Source of the DNA: a virus
Strand: one strand, 5' to 3'
Virus record (IMG/VR): IMGVR_UViG_3300030419_001578
Location: 1 to 27,726 of that record
DNA: 27,726 nt
Both the position numbers and the translations under genes were made by a program. Under the pieces are notes generated by a model. The model had not been told where the DNA came from and did not search any database. It saw nothing but the letters and a program-made list of their open reading frames with translations. Positions 8,551 through 18,047 of the stretch are shown one piece after another; position 1 is the first letter of the stretch; each line of letters begins with the position of its first letter.

Positions 8551-11500
8551 ATGAATCCTGACGAAATGTTTTTAGATCCTACGGGGTCTAATTTTAATGA
8601 ATCCAATCTCAACCAAGAAGCATATTGGGAGAGTGAAAGGCAACGCCTACTATCTGAACAACAAGCAGGAAATATCAATCCTAACCTTATTGATGAAGAG
8701 ACTGGATTAATAACGACTGATTCTGAAGGTTTGAATCAGTATATGCGTCAAAAAGAAGAGGAACAAGAACAACAAACACCTAACTTACTTGAAGCTCATG
8801 AACAGCAGCAAGAAGAAAAACAGTTTTACGAAACTGGTAAGAGATCAAACCCTATTGACGCACATCCTCATAAACAACAATTAAAAGGTGATATACCATT
8901 TGACCCGAAAGAAATAAACCCAGACCATCCTAATCATGAAGCAATTTATGGTGATACTGTTAATTGGAGTTGGGGGCAAGCTTTACTAGGACCACTAATG
9001 GTTGGCCCAGCTGATGATAAAGCTGAGTTATATAGAAATCGGAAGCATATGTTTACTTCCGGTACTGGCACTGCTGATGCAGCTACCAACGTATTGGAAG
9101 CTAGTAATGCGGTAAAAGGTATGGCTTATGATTTCATAGATGGCCTTATAAAAGTACCTGAAACTTATATTGCTAGACCATTAACAGGTAAGAACCCTTG
9201 GTCTCCAGAACCTTTAAAGTTTGATGGATTAGCATCTCTTGGTATTGAAGAACCATGGACAGGCACAAGTATTGGAGGTATGACTAGAGTAGTAGGTAGT
9301 TTTTTACTTCCAGTAGGTATGATATCCAAAGCTGGAGGACTACCTAATGTACTCTCTAAACTATCAAAAGTTCCACTAGTTAGTAAAATACCTGGGATTA
9401 GTAAATTAGGACCATGGGCTGGTGGTTTAAACCCATTAGCAAGAGAAGGTCTTCAAGATACACTACTTTTAGCAGCCTCTAATTATAGGTATGACGAAGG
9501 CTTATCTAATATGCTTGCAGAAGCACCCCTCATTAAGGATGTTCCTGTATTTAGCGATGCTTTAGAAATGTTAAAAGTGGGTGAAACAGATCACCCTTCT
9601 GTTAAACAATTAAAGAATACACTAGAAGGTCTAGGTCTGATTTTCTTGTTTAGTAAGTTAGCTGTTCTAGCTAGAGCTAGTGGTAAAGGATATAGCAATG
9701 TTAAAAAGTTTGGACCAGAAGCTTTAGATCCTAGAAAAGCTACAGAGTTAAAAGCTTTACAAGATCTAGACGCAGCTAATATTGATATTGTTAGAGGGCT
9801 TAGTGATGCTGCAGAACAAAGTATAGAGATGGGTCAAGCAGGACTTAGGTTTGCTGCAGATCAAGTCAGAGATCCTTTAAATCCAAATCTTAGATCAGGC
9901 TTTAGAGCTGCGGTAAACCCAGGATTAGTTGGCCCAGGACAAGGCGGCTTGCTAACCAGGAATACTATGAGCAAGGTATTCAGACAGTTAAATAAAATAG
10001 ATGAAATTGGTGGAGTAGGGTCTACTGACTCTATTATCTCAGCTAGACAATCTGAACTCATTATATCTGATCCTGATTATATACCAAAAATAATAAGGGA
10101 GAAAGCACAAGAGTTACTTGGTGAACCTTATATACAAGGTTTATTGAAAGATGCCCAAGCACAAGGACTTAGCTTTGCTGATGTCTTTGAACCTGCCTTA
10201 AGAAGAGCTCAAAGTGTTCTAGGTGGTGATGCTGATAGAATGACTACAGAAGCATTCTGGAAACCAATCCTAAAAGATTTAGCAGATAACCCTGAAGCTT
10301 TAGAGAATATTGTAGCAACTGATATAATTAATCAATCTCTATTTAAAGCCCTTAGAGACGAAGCTAGAAATGGTTTAGAGCTACATAAAATCACAGATAT
10401 ATTCAATACAGATAATGTAATGAAACGTGTCGGTGAAAAATTAGTATTTGGATTAACTAATGTTAAAAGAGCTAGATATGCTGTATCTCCTGAATTTAGA
10501 AAACTTAGAGGTAAGCAAGCTGCTACAGCTTTAGCAGAACGTACTGCCGAATTACACGATGAAACTATTGATGGTGTTCGTTTAATGATGCAGTTCATGA
10601 AAGACGCTGATTCAGATGAATTAGCACAGGGAATCTTAGAAGTATTCTCTATGTCTGATAAAATCAAGAACTTCCAAGATTTTGATAATTGGATGAGGCA
10701 GAAGCTTAGAGGTGGTGACTTTGCTGATAAAACTAAGCAAGGCGTACTATCTAAAGAATTAGGAACTGTAATGATAAACAGTATTCTAAGTAGCCCTAAG
10801 ACTCCTCTAAGAGCAATCATGGGTACTACAGCTAATGCATATTTAAATGAAATTGCTACATTATTTGGAGCTACAATAAGGAGACCTTTTGGCGGCGATG
10901 TAGCTGCTTTCAGGTCTGCTGCAGCTTCAGCTAATGCTATGTTTCAATTAATACCAGATGCTTGGAAAATATTTAGATCAAACTTAGATGCTAATTTCTC
11001 TGGTGATTTGGCTACTATTAAATCCAGATACTCTAAGTATACTAGTGGAGATACTAACTTCGATTTGATGGGACGTTGGGTTGAGAAGAATGGTACTAAT
11101 GGAGATAAGGCGGCCTTTTATATAGCTGATGCTGCTAGGAAAGCTAATAATAGCAAATTACTTACCTGGTCTACTAGAGCTTTAGGAGCTACTGATGATA
11201 CTTTTAGATGGTTATTATCTAAAGCTAGAGCTAGAAAGAAGGCTATTGAAAAAGTAATGTCAGAATCAGGTGATGGTATACAAATCACACCTGAGATGTT
11301 AGCTAAAGCTGAAGATATAGAATTCAATAGACTACATGATGCTAATGGTCACCTTGATATTACTAAAGATGCTTTCTTAGAACGTAATTTCAGAGAAGTA
11401 ACTTTAACCACAGAACTCCAAGGCTTTACAAAAGGTCTTGATGAGTTAATGAACAGATACCCATTAACTAAACCATTCTTCTTATTTGCAAGAACTGGTA

Positions 11501-12708
11501 TAAATGGACTTAGAATGTCTGTTAAGAACCTACCTATAGTAGGAGCTGTAGTTAATGAATCTAGGGCTATATTAGGTGCTACACCTGATATGATTAATAA
11601 AGGAAGTTTACTAAAATATGGTATTGAAACTGCTTCTGATTTACGTGCTGCTAAAGATTTAATACTAGGCAGACAGGCTATAGGAACCATGGTTACCTAT
11701 GGACTTGTTCAGAAATATATGTCAGGTGGAATGACTGGTAATGGTCCTGCAGATGCTTCTAAAAAGAAGATGTGGATTGATTCCGGATGGCAGCCACGTA
11801 GTATTAAAATGGGTGATGTATGGATATCTTATGATTCCTTTGAACCGTTTAACTTAGTAATGGCTAATATCGCTGATATTGGTGATAACTTAGAATTGAT
11901 GGGACCAGACTTTGCAGAACAGAGATTCCAATTAGTTGTAGCTGCTTTAGGTAAGAGTGTAACAAGCAAAACTTACTTACAAGGTTTGAATCAATTATTT
12001 GATGTAATTGGTGGACAACCTGGTTATACTATGAGTAGAGTTGCAGCTAATTTAGCAAACAATCAAATCCCATTAGCTGGTATGAGGAATGAGATGGGTA
12101 AAGTCTTAAACCCTTATATGAGAGAACTAAGTTCTAACTTCTGGGATCATGTAAGAAACCGTAATCCAATAATTAAAGGTGGGTTGCCAGTTAAATATGA
12201 TATGTTAAATGGTAAACCTATTCAAGATTATAATTTCTTTACAAGAGCTTTTAATGCAGTAAGTCCTGTTCAAATGAATTTAGATAAAGGACCAGGTAGA
12301 CAGTTCTTATTTAATAGTGGTTATGATATGAGAATATTTGCTTATAGCGCACCTGATGGTACGAGTTTAGTTAAGCATCCTCGCATTAGATCACTATTAC
12401 AACAATCTATTGGTAAGTACAACTTAGAAGCTGACTTAAATGAATTAGCTACTAATCCAAGAGTTGTTGCTTCTATGGCAAAAATGGAGAGGGATAGAGA
12501 TAGCGGTGACTTCTCATTAAACCCAATGTCAGCATATTACCATAATAGGCTTTTACGTCGTTTGTTTGAGAGAGCTAGAGATCGTGCATGGTCTGACTTA
12601 AGAGATGTTCCAGAAGTAAAACAATTAATGGAAGAGAGAAGGTCACTTCAAAGTGAGAATCGAATTAGTTTACATCAAACAAGAACTTTGTTAAATACTC
12701 CGAAATAA
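8551..12708 (+). CDS. Internal core protein, T7 gp16-like, no obvious transglycosylase domain
   Basis: The 1385-residue protein has the length and place of T7 gp16 (1318 residues). T7 gp16 carries a lytic transglycosylase domain at the N terminus. Here the first ~110 residues are instead a Gln/Glu/Asn-rich polar segment and I see no SLT-like motif. Hydrophobic stretches lie near residues 245-262 (VVGSFLLPVGMISKAGG), 356-374 (GLIFLFSKLAVLARA) and again near 970 (KPFFLFARTGINGL), which fits a protein that enters the inner membrane at ejection. The basic C terminus (RLLRRLFERARDRAW) is typical of the family. Function is inferred from T7; if it cuts peptidoglycan, that domain is not visible to me. 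Confidence 0.83.
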   Translation: MNPDEMFLDPTGSNFNESNLNQEAYWESERQRLLSEQQAGNINPNLIDEETGLITTDSEGLNQYMRQKEEEQEQQTPNLLEAHEQQQEEKQFYETGKRSNPIDAHPHKQQLKGDIPFDPKEINPDHPNHEAIYGDTVNWSWGQALLGPLMVGPADDKAELYRNRKHMFTSGTGTADAATNVLEASNAVKGMAYDFIDGLIKVPETYIARPLTGKNPWSPEPLKFDGLASLGIEEPWTGTSIGGMTRVVGSFLLPVGMISKAGGLPNVLSKLSKVPLVSKIPGISKLGPWAGGLNPLAREGLQDTLLLAASNYRYDEGLSNMLAEAPLIKDVPVFSDALEMLKVGETDHPSVKQLKNTLEGLGLIFLFSKLAVLARASGKGYSNVKKFGPEALDPRKATELKALQDLDAANIDIVRGLSDAAEQSIEMGQAGLRFAADQVRDPLNPNLRSGFRAAVNPGLVGPGQGGLLTRNTMSKVFRQLNKIDEIGGVGSTDSIISARQSELIISDPDYIPKIIREKAQELLGEPYIQGLLKDAQAQGLSFADVFEPALRRAQSVLGGDADRMTTEAFWKPILKDLADNPEALENIVATDIINQSLFKALRDEARNGLELHKITDIFNTDNVMKRVGEKLVFGLTNVKRARYAVSPEFRKLRGKQAATALAERTAELHDETIDGVRLMMQFMKDADSDELAQGILEVFSMSDKIKNFQDFDNWMRQKLRGGDFADKTKQGVLSKELGTVMINSILSSPKTPLRAIMGTTANAYLNEIATLFGATIRRPFGGDVAAFRSAAASANAMFQLIPDAWKIFRSNLDANFSGDLATIKSRYSKYTSGDTNFDLMGRWVEKNGTNGDKAAFYIADAARKANNSKLLTWSTRALGATDDTFRWLLSKARARKKAIEKVMSESGDGIQITPEMLAKAEDIEFNRLHDANGHLDITKDAFLERNFREVTLTTELQGFTKGLDELMNRYPLTKPFFLFARTGINGLRMSVKNLPIVGAVVNESRAILGATPDMINKGSLLKYGIETASDLRAAKDLILGRQAIGTMVTYGLVQKYMSGGMTGNGPADASKKKMWIDSGWQPRSIKMGDVWISYDSFEPFNLVMANIADIGDNLELMGPDFAEQRFQLVVAALGKSVTSKTYLQGLNQLFDVIGGQPGYTMSRVAANLANNQIPLAGMRNEMGKVLNPYMRELSSNFWDHVRNRNPIIKGGLPVKYDMLNGKPIQDYNFFTRAFNAVSPVQMNLDKGPGRQFLFNSGYDMRIFAYSAPDGTSLVKHPRIRSLLQQSIGKYNLEADLNELATNPRVVASMAKMERDRDSGDFSLNPMSAYYHNRLLRRLFERARDRAWSDLRDVPEVKQLMEERRSLQSENRISLHQTRTLLNTPK

Positions 12709-12712
12709 CTAA

Positions 12713-15700
12713 ATGGCACATACAAAAGTAACAAAAACATACTCCCAAAATACGGGAGTTGCTAATACATTTAGCTACTCAGGAAGTTTCGATGTATTCA
12801 AAGCGACTGAAGTAGTTGTTGAATTAGACAACGTAGAGCTAACATATACAGCTTCTACAATTAATGAATCCGCCTCTCCACGTGAATATACTGTAGATAC
12901 CGTTGCAAAAACCATACATATTGGCGGCGCTGATTTATCTTCTGGTGCAGTTATAATCCGCCCTAATACAGATATGGGCGAACCGAGCCCAAGAGCAACT
13001 TATACTCCAGGTTCATCTATTACAGCTGATGATTTAAATAATAACCAGCTGCAGATAATGCGTAAGTGTATGGAGTATGATGAAACTCTACTCTCCACAA
13101 CTGGCGGTACAATGACAGGTCAGTTAATAATGGGTGAGGACCAAACAATTGCTTTTGAAGGGGCAACTGACAACGCTTATGAGACTACTCTTACTGTTAC
13201 TGATCCTACAGCTGATCGCACAATTACACTACCGAACGTAACAGGTACTGTAGTTACCACAGGAGATACAGGTACAATCACAGCTACTATGTTAGCTGCA
13301 GATTCTGTTGATTCTTCTGAATTAGTAGATGGAAGTATAGATGCAAGTCATATATCAAGTAGTGCTGTAACCACAGCCAAGATTGCAGCAGATGCGGTTA
13401 CTGGAGCTAAAATAGCAGACGATGCTATTGATTCCGAACACTATACAGACGGTAGTATTGATACAGCACATATTGGAGCTGCTCAAGTTACAACAGCTAA
13501 GCTTGCTGATGATGCTGTAACTACAGTTAAAATTACAGATGGTAATGTCACTACTGCAAAAATAGCTGCAGATGCAATTACTGGAGCTAAGATAGCAGAT
13601 GACCAGATAAATTCTGAACATTATATTGATGGATCTATAGACACTGCGCATATTGCAGACGATCAAATTACAACTGCTAAAATAGCAGATGTGAATGTTA
13701 CAACAGCTAAACTTGCTAATGATGCTGTAACAGGAGCTAAGATAGCAGATGACTCTATAGATTCTGAACACTATGTAGCAGCTAGTATTGATAACGAACA
13801 TCTAGCTGACGATGCAGTAGGAGCAGATGAATTAGCAGCTAACGCTGTGGTTAACGATTCTATAGCATCTAATGCAGCAATCGCTCATAGTAAACTAGCA
13901 AGCGTAACTGACGGTCAGATCCTTGTTGGTAACGGTTCTAACGTCCCAACTTCTGTAGCAGTATCAGGTGACGTAACTATTGCTAATACAGGTGCTGTAA
14001 CAATTGCAAATGATGCTGTTGAGATCGGTATGATAGGTTGTGAACAAACAACTATATCAGATAGTGACTCACACATTCCTACATCAGGAGCTGTTGTAGA
14101 CTATGTAGCAGCACAGATAGCACCTATTGGTGGTCTTGAAGTTATAGCAGATGAAGATAACTTCCCTTCAACTCAACCCGCAGCTGGCGTTGTAATTAGT
14201 ATTGCAGACGCTGGAGGTATTGTTGTTAATGGATCAGGTACTTCAACTACTGCTAGAACAGCCGGTAACGGTAGTGATAACGTAACTATTAATAATATTA
14301 ACTCTCAGTTCCATAGTACAACTCTTGCAGCCGGTGTTGGTATGCAAGTCAGTTCTACTGGTTCAGGGCATGTATATAATTATCATAAAGCACTACTAAA
14401 AGAAGCTGACTTAGCTAATTTAAGTAATGATATAAATGACTTTGGTAATAGGTATCGTGTTAATGCTGGAGAACCATCATCTGATAATGATGAAGGTGAT
14501 TTAGTATATGATACTAATGCTAACAAGATGAAGGTCTATGATGGATCTTCATGGGGTGAAGTAACTTCAACTGGTGACTTTAAATTCCTTGTTGCTGTTG
14601 ATGCTGGTACAACTACAGCAGCTACATGGGATGGAAGTGATACAAGTTTTGATCTTAAGGAAACTAGTGCTAGTGGTAGTGCAGCTAGTGTAACTAGTGT
14701 TAATCAACTTATTGTTAGTTTAAACGGTGTTATCCAGAAACCTAATACTGGTTCTTATGATGCTAATGAAGAAGGTTTCTATTTAACAGATGCAGATACT
14801 ATTAGATTCTGTACAGCACCTCCTAGTGGATCAAGTGCATTTATCATCCAATGTGGATCTGCTGTAAGTATTCCTACACCTGGAGATGGTACAGTAAGTG
14901 CAGCTAAGATAGCAGCTGGAGCAGTAACAGCAGATAAGATAGCTACAGGTGCAATAGAACAAGCTAAAATGGCTGATAATTCTATTAATACGGATCATTA
15001 TGTTGATGCTTCAATTGATAGAGTTCACTTAGTTGCAGATATCATTGATGGAACAAAGATTGCTGACGATGCAGTTGGTGCTGAACATATAGAAGTATTA
15101 GATGCTAATCTACAATTAGCAGATGATTCAATTATACAACTTGGTACAAGTAACGAAGGAGAGCTTTATCATAATAGTGGTGGTGTCACTGTACTTAGAA
15201 ATAATGCTGATTCTAAGGATCTATATATCCAAGCAAAACAGGATTCAGATATTATTATTAATGCTAATGATACTGGAAATCAGAAGGCAGCTGTTTTTAA
15301 ATTTAGTAATGATGCAACACCTGTATCCTCAGCAGAATTATACTACGGGGATTCTAAGAAATTTGAAACAACTTCAGCTGGTGCTACAGTAACAGGAACT
15401 TTAACTGCTGATTTAGCTGATAACTCTATTGATTCTGAGCACTATACAGATGGATCTATAGATAATGAGCACCTAGCTGACAACGCTGTTGATTTAGCTG
15501 AAATGGCTCATGGTACTCAAGGTGATGTACTTTATTATGGATCTGGAGGAGCTCCTGCACGTTTAGGTGCTGGTACTAATGGTTACTTCCTAAAAACACA
15601 AGGTGGAAGTGCCAACCCAGTATGGGCTGAAGTTTCTGGAGGAGTAGGTTCTGATACTGAAAATAATACCACAGCTGGTGCAAACGCAGGTAACGCAGGA

Positions 15701-16684
15701 ACATGGAGCGGAGCAAATGATAACACTTGTGTTGGATATAATGCAGGAACAGATTTAACTTCAGCGGACTACAATACCTTAGTAGGTTCTGAAGCCGGTG
15801 CAAATCTAACCACAGGGTATAAAAACGTTGCAGTGGGCCAAAAAGCTTTAGAAACATCAACAAATGGTTTTGAAAACGTAGCTATAGGTTGGAGTGCTTT
15901 ACCAATTGTCCCTTACGGCACACAAAACGTAGCTGTTGGATGTAAAGCTTTAGAAAGTGGAGATGATGCTGGTATAAGAGAAGAAGTTGCTGTTGGATTT
16001 GAAGCTTTAAAAGATCTTACAGGTAACTATACTAATGCTTATGGTAACACTGCCCTTGGTTATCAGGCAGGTAGAGATAATGATGATAAGTATGAAATGT
16101 GCTTCATCGGTCGTCAGGCTGGAATGAACCAGACAATGGTTTCACAAGAACTATGGATAGCACATAGAGATCATAATAAAGGTACTGCAAGCTGTTGGAT
16201 ACATGGAACTAGTAATGGGGAAATGACTAATGGTAATAACTCATCTTCATGGAGTACCACTTCAGACGAAAGAATTAAGAAAAATATTGTTGATAATAAT
16301 GTAGGTCTTGAAAAACTTAATCAACTTAAAGTTAGAAACTTTGAGTATAGAGTACAAAAAGAGACAGGTACAGACAGTGAAGGTCATACTACCTGGACTC
16401 ATAGATCAGAATCAGATATAATCGATACCAGCACCTTTAATACTTTACCTAATGGCCAAAAACCCAGACCAGATCAAGTTGCTATTAATAAAGAAGGTGT
16501 GCAGGTCGGATGTATTGCTCAAGAAGTAGAGGCTGTACTTCCTGGTTGTGTCCATACAGATACAAATGGAGTTAAATCCGTTGATACTGATGAAATGTTC
16601 TGGGTAATGGTTAACTCTATCAAACAATTATCAGCTAAAAACGATGCACTTGAAGCACGAATCGCAACATTGGAGGCAGCATAA
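12713..16684 (+). CDS. Tail fibre: T7 gp17-type N terminus, repeat shaft, S74 chaperone C terminus
   Basis: This 1323-residue fibre has four parts. Residues 1-125 match the T7 gp17 attachment domain (VTKTYSQNTGVANTFSY ... SITADDLNNNQLQIMRKCMEYDE), which docks on the nozzle. Residues about 197-400, with shorter blocks near 727-800 and 898-930, carry repeats of the form TAKIADDAVTGAKIADD and DSEHYxDGSIDxxHIA. Residues about 977-1165 form a Gly/Ala/Asn-rich beta-helix (NTCVGYNAG, NTLVGSEAG, NVAVGQKAL). Residues about 1180-1323 are an S74 intramolecular chaperone with TTSDERIKKNI, where S1184-D1185 would be the self-cleavage pair, and a C-terminal coiled coil. The chaperone should trimerise the fibre and then cut itself off. 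This is the likely host-recognition protein. Confidence 0.92.
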   Translation: MAHTKVTKTYSQNTGVANTFSYSGSFDVFKATEVVVELDNVELTYTASTINESASPREYTVDTVAKTIHIGGADLSSGAVIIRPNTDMGEPSPRATYTPGSSITADDLNNNQLQIMRKCMEYDETLLSTTGGTMTGQLIMGEDQTIAFEGATDNAYETTLTVTDPTADRTITLPNVTGTVVTTGDTGTITATMLAADSVDSSELVDGSIDASHISSSAVTTAKIAADAVTGAKIADDAIDSEHYTDGSIDTAHIGAAQVTTAKLADDAVTTVKITDGNVTTAKIAADAITGAKIADDQINSEHYIDGSIDTAHIADDQITTAKIADVNVTTAKLANDAVTGAKIADDSIDSEHYVAASIDNEHLADDAVGADELAANAVVNDSIASNAAIAHSKLASVTDGQILVGNGSNVPTSVAVSGDVTIANTGAVTIANDAVEIGMIGCEQTTISDSDSHIPTSGAVVDYVAAQIAPIGGLEVIADEDNFPSTQPAAGVVISIADAGGIVVNGSGTSTTARTAGNGSDNVTINNINSQFHSTTLAAGVGMQVSSTGSGHVYNYHKALLKEADLANLSNDINDFGNRYRVNAGEPSSDNDEGDLVYDTNANKMKVYDGSSWGEVTSTGDFKFLVAVDAGTTTAATWDGSDTSFDLKETSASGSAASVTSVNQLIVSLNGVIQKPNTGSYDANEEGFYLTDADTIRFCTAPPSGSSAFIIQCGSAVSIPTPGDGTVSAAKIAAGAVTADKIATGAIEQAKMADNSINTDHYVDASIDRVHLVADIIDGTKIADDAVGAEHIEVLDANLQLADDSIIQLGTSNEGELYHNSGGVTVLRNNADSKDLYIQAKQDSDIIINANDTGNQKAAVFKFSNDATPVSSAELYYGDSKKFETTSAGATVTGTLTADLADNSIDSEHYTDGSIDNEHLADNAVDLAEMAHGTQGDVLYYGSGGAPARLGAGTNGYFLKTQGGSANPVWAEVSGGVGSDTENNTTAGANAGNAGTWSGANDNTCVGYNAGTDLTSADYNTLVGSEAGANLTTGYKNVAVGQKALETSTNGFENVAIGWSALPIVPYGTQNVAVGCKALESGDDAGIREEVAVGFEALKDLTGNYTNAYGNTALGYQAGRDNDDKYEMCFIGRQAGMNQTMVSQELWIAHRDHNKGTASCWIHGTSNGEMTNGNNSSSWSTTSDERIKKNIVDNNVGLEKLNQLKVRNFEYRVQKETGTDSEGHTTWTHRSESDIIDTSTFNTLPNGQKPRPDQVAINKEGVQVGCIAQEVEAVLPGCVHTDTNGVKSVDTDEMFWVMVNSIKQLSAKNDALEARIATLEAA
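13301..13920 (+). repeat. Tandem coding repeats in the fibre shaft
   Basis: Degenerate units of roughly 15 to 30 residues (TTAKIAADAVTGAKIADD then IDSEHYTDGSIDTAHIG) are repeated several times in frame, visible in DNA as recurrent GCTAAAATAGCAGA and GAACACTATGTAGA-like blocks. They are typical of rigid phage fibre shafts. Similar blocks recur at 14890-15110, 15405-15500 and in the next gene at 16740-17040, giving homology for recombination. They are coding, not a CRISPR array. Confidence 0.85.
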
Positions 16685-17791
16685 ATGGCATTAACAAAAA
16701 TAAAAGCAGGAGGACTAGGTGCAGGGGCAGTTGATACTACAGCAGCAATAGCAGACGGTGCTGTTAGTGCAGGTGATATTGCTACTGGAGCGGTTACCGC
16801 CGCACCTGGGAATCATCTTGCCACAAATGCTGTTGTTTCAGGAACCATTGCGAATGATGCAGTAACTACTGCAGCTATAGCAGATGATGCTATTACTTCA
16901 GCTTTAATAGCTGATGATTCAATTAACTCAGAGCACTATGTAGATGGATCTATAGACCATCAGCATTTAGCTGATGACTGCGTAGATGGTGATAATATTG
17001 CAGATAATTCTGTAGGCCTAGCTCATATGGCTGGTGGTACAGATGGCGTTATCATTACTTATGATGCTAGCGGTGATCCAGTTCATGTAGGCCCAGGTAA
17101 TGATGGACAGGTATTAACATCAACAGGAGCTGGTTCACCTCCAGCTTTTGAAGATTTACCTGTAAGTGGAGCAAGTTTAACAGGTTCAACTAATAACACA
17201 GTTGTTACGGTTACTGGTTCTAACGCTATGACTGGTGAGGCTAATCTTACCTTTGATGGTAATGATTTAACACTTGGTGATGGTAATGTAATATTAGCTT
17301 CTGGTCATGGTATAAGCTTTTCTGCAACTGCAGATAGTTCTGGTACAATGGATAATGAACTATTCGATGACTATGAAGAGGGTTCATGTAATGGTGTACA
17401 CCTTGAGTTTGGTGGTACAGATGCTGGTTCAGTTGATTCAGGCTACAGTCAAGGCCGTTATGTTAAAATAGGTACTTTGGTTTGGTGTTCTGGTTATCTA
17501 AAAATGGACATGACAAGCCCAGCTCCTTCTGGAGGCGCTAAACTATGTGATTTACCATACTCTGTTCATGAATTTGGACAGCCACATAACTGGGTATCTA
17601 TTGGTCACTGGACAAGTAACGGTAAGTGTACTGATTCTAATGTTATACTTATGATTGGTAACTCCGGTGGATCTAAAGTTCATTTAGGTCATGATGATAC
17701 TAGTGATGTTCACTATTTAACTGATACAAGTTTTGGTACTGGACAATGGCTCCATGCCCAATATGATTTAATTTACCGTACTACAGCTTAA
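16685..17791 (+). CDS. Second, shorter fibre or fibre-associated protein (368 aa)
   Basis: It starts directly after the stop of the large fibre. The N terminus (MALTKIKAGGLGAGAVDTT) lacks the gp17 attachment domain. Residues about 20-120 carry the same IADDAI/NSEHYVDGSIDHQHLADD repeats as the big fibre. The centre has NLTFDGNDLTLGDGNV, then DNELFDDYEEGSCNG, a variant of the DDYEEGTWTP motif that often opens the C-terminal domain of marine phage fibres. That domain (to residue 368) is beta-rich with VKIGTLVWCSGYLKM and ends LHAQYDLIYRTTA. I infer a second receptor-binding or fibre-tip protein that may bind the first fibre through the shared repeats. Confidence 0.82.
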   Translation: MALTKIKAGGLGAGAVDTTAAIADGAVSAGDIATGAVTAAPGNHLATNAVVSGTIANDAVTTAAIADDAITSALIADDSINSEHYVDGSIDHQHLADDCVDGDNIADNSVGLAHMAGGTDGVIITYDASGDPVHVGPGNDGQVLTSTGAGSPPAFEDLPVSGASLTGSTNNTVVTVTGSNAMTGEANLTFDGNDLTLGDGNVILASGHGISFSATADSSGTMDNELFDDYEEGSCNGVHLEFGGTDAGSVDSGYSQGRYVKIGTLVWCSGYLKMDMTSPAPSGGAKLCDLPYSVHEFGQPHNWVSIGHWTSNGKCTDSNVILMIGNSGGSKVHLGHDDTSDVHYLTDTSFGTGQWLHAQYDLIYRTTA

Positions 17792-17792
17792 C

Positions 17793-18044
17793 ATGGCATA
17801 TACAGAAAAAACAGAATACAAGGTTGAAATCGTTCCACCTTGGTCACATGCACAAATACGTAAAACAATCGTCACATTAAAAGATGGTACAGAAATAGGA
17901 AGACAACATCATAGATTAACTAGATCTTGTGATATGTCTATAGCTGACCAACCTGCTTATGTACAAGGTATTGTAAATGCAGCCTGGACAGATGATGTAA
18001 AAAAAGCATTTGAAGATCATAAAAAAACCTTACCAGGAGGCTAA
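17793..18044 (+). CDS. Conserved-looking small protein of unknown function (83 aa)
   Basis: The sequence begins MAYTEKTEYKVEIVPPWSHAQIRKTIV and contains DGTEIGRQHHRLTRSC and WTDDVKKAFEDHKK. It looks like a small alpha/beta protein with a beta-rich first half and a C-terminal helix. It is one base from the fibre gene and an AGGAGG at its 3' end serves the next gene. I remember similar ORFs next to cyanophage fibre genes but know no function; a fibre-assembly or minor virion role is a guess from position. Confidence 0.75.
   Translation: MAYTEKTEYKVEIVPPWSHAQIRKTIVTLKDGTEIGRQHHRLTRSCDMSIADQPAYVQGIVNAAWTDDVKKAFEDHKKTLPGG
18035..18040 (+). promoter_or_regulatory. Strong Shine-Dalgarno that fixes a TTG start
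   Basis: AGGAGG lies seven bases before TTG 18048, inside the end of the preceding gene. Most genes here have weak or no Shine-Dalgarno sites, so this full match is good evidence that the oxygenase gene really starts at TTG. Confidence 0.75.
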
Positions 18045-18047
18045 TTT

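Noticed and set aside
10332-10820. 162-residue minus-strand ORF within the gp16-like gene
   Set aside because: It lies wholly inside a long well-supported gene, with no start signal and no protein-like motif.
13355-13801. 148-residue Cys/Ser-rich ORF on the minus strand
   Set aside because: It is the reverse shadow of the fibre repeats; its composition follows from the repeat codons.
13301-13920. Regular repeats that might suggest a CRISPR array
   Set aside because: The repeats are degenerate, in frame and translate to fibre-shaft motifs; there are no constant direct repeats with unique spacers.
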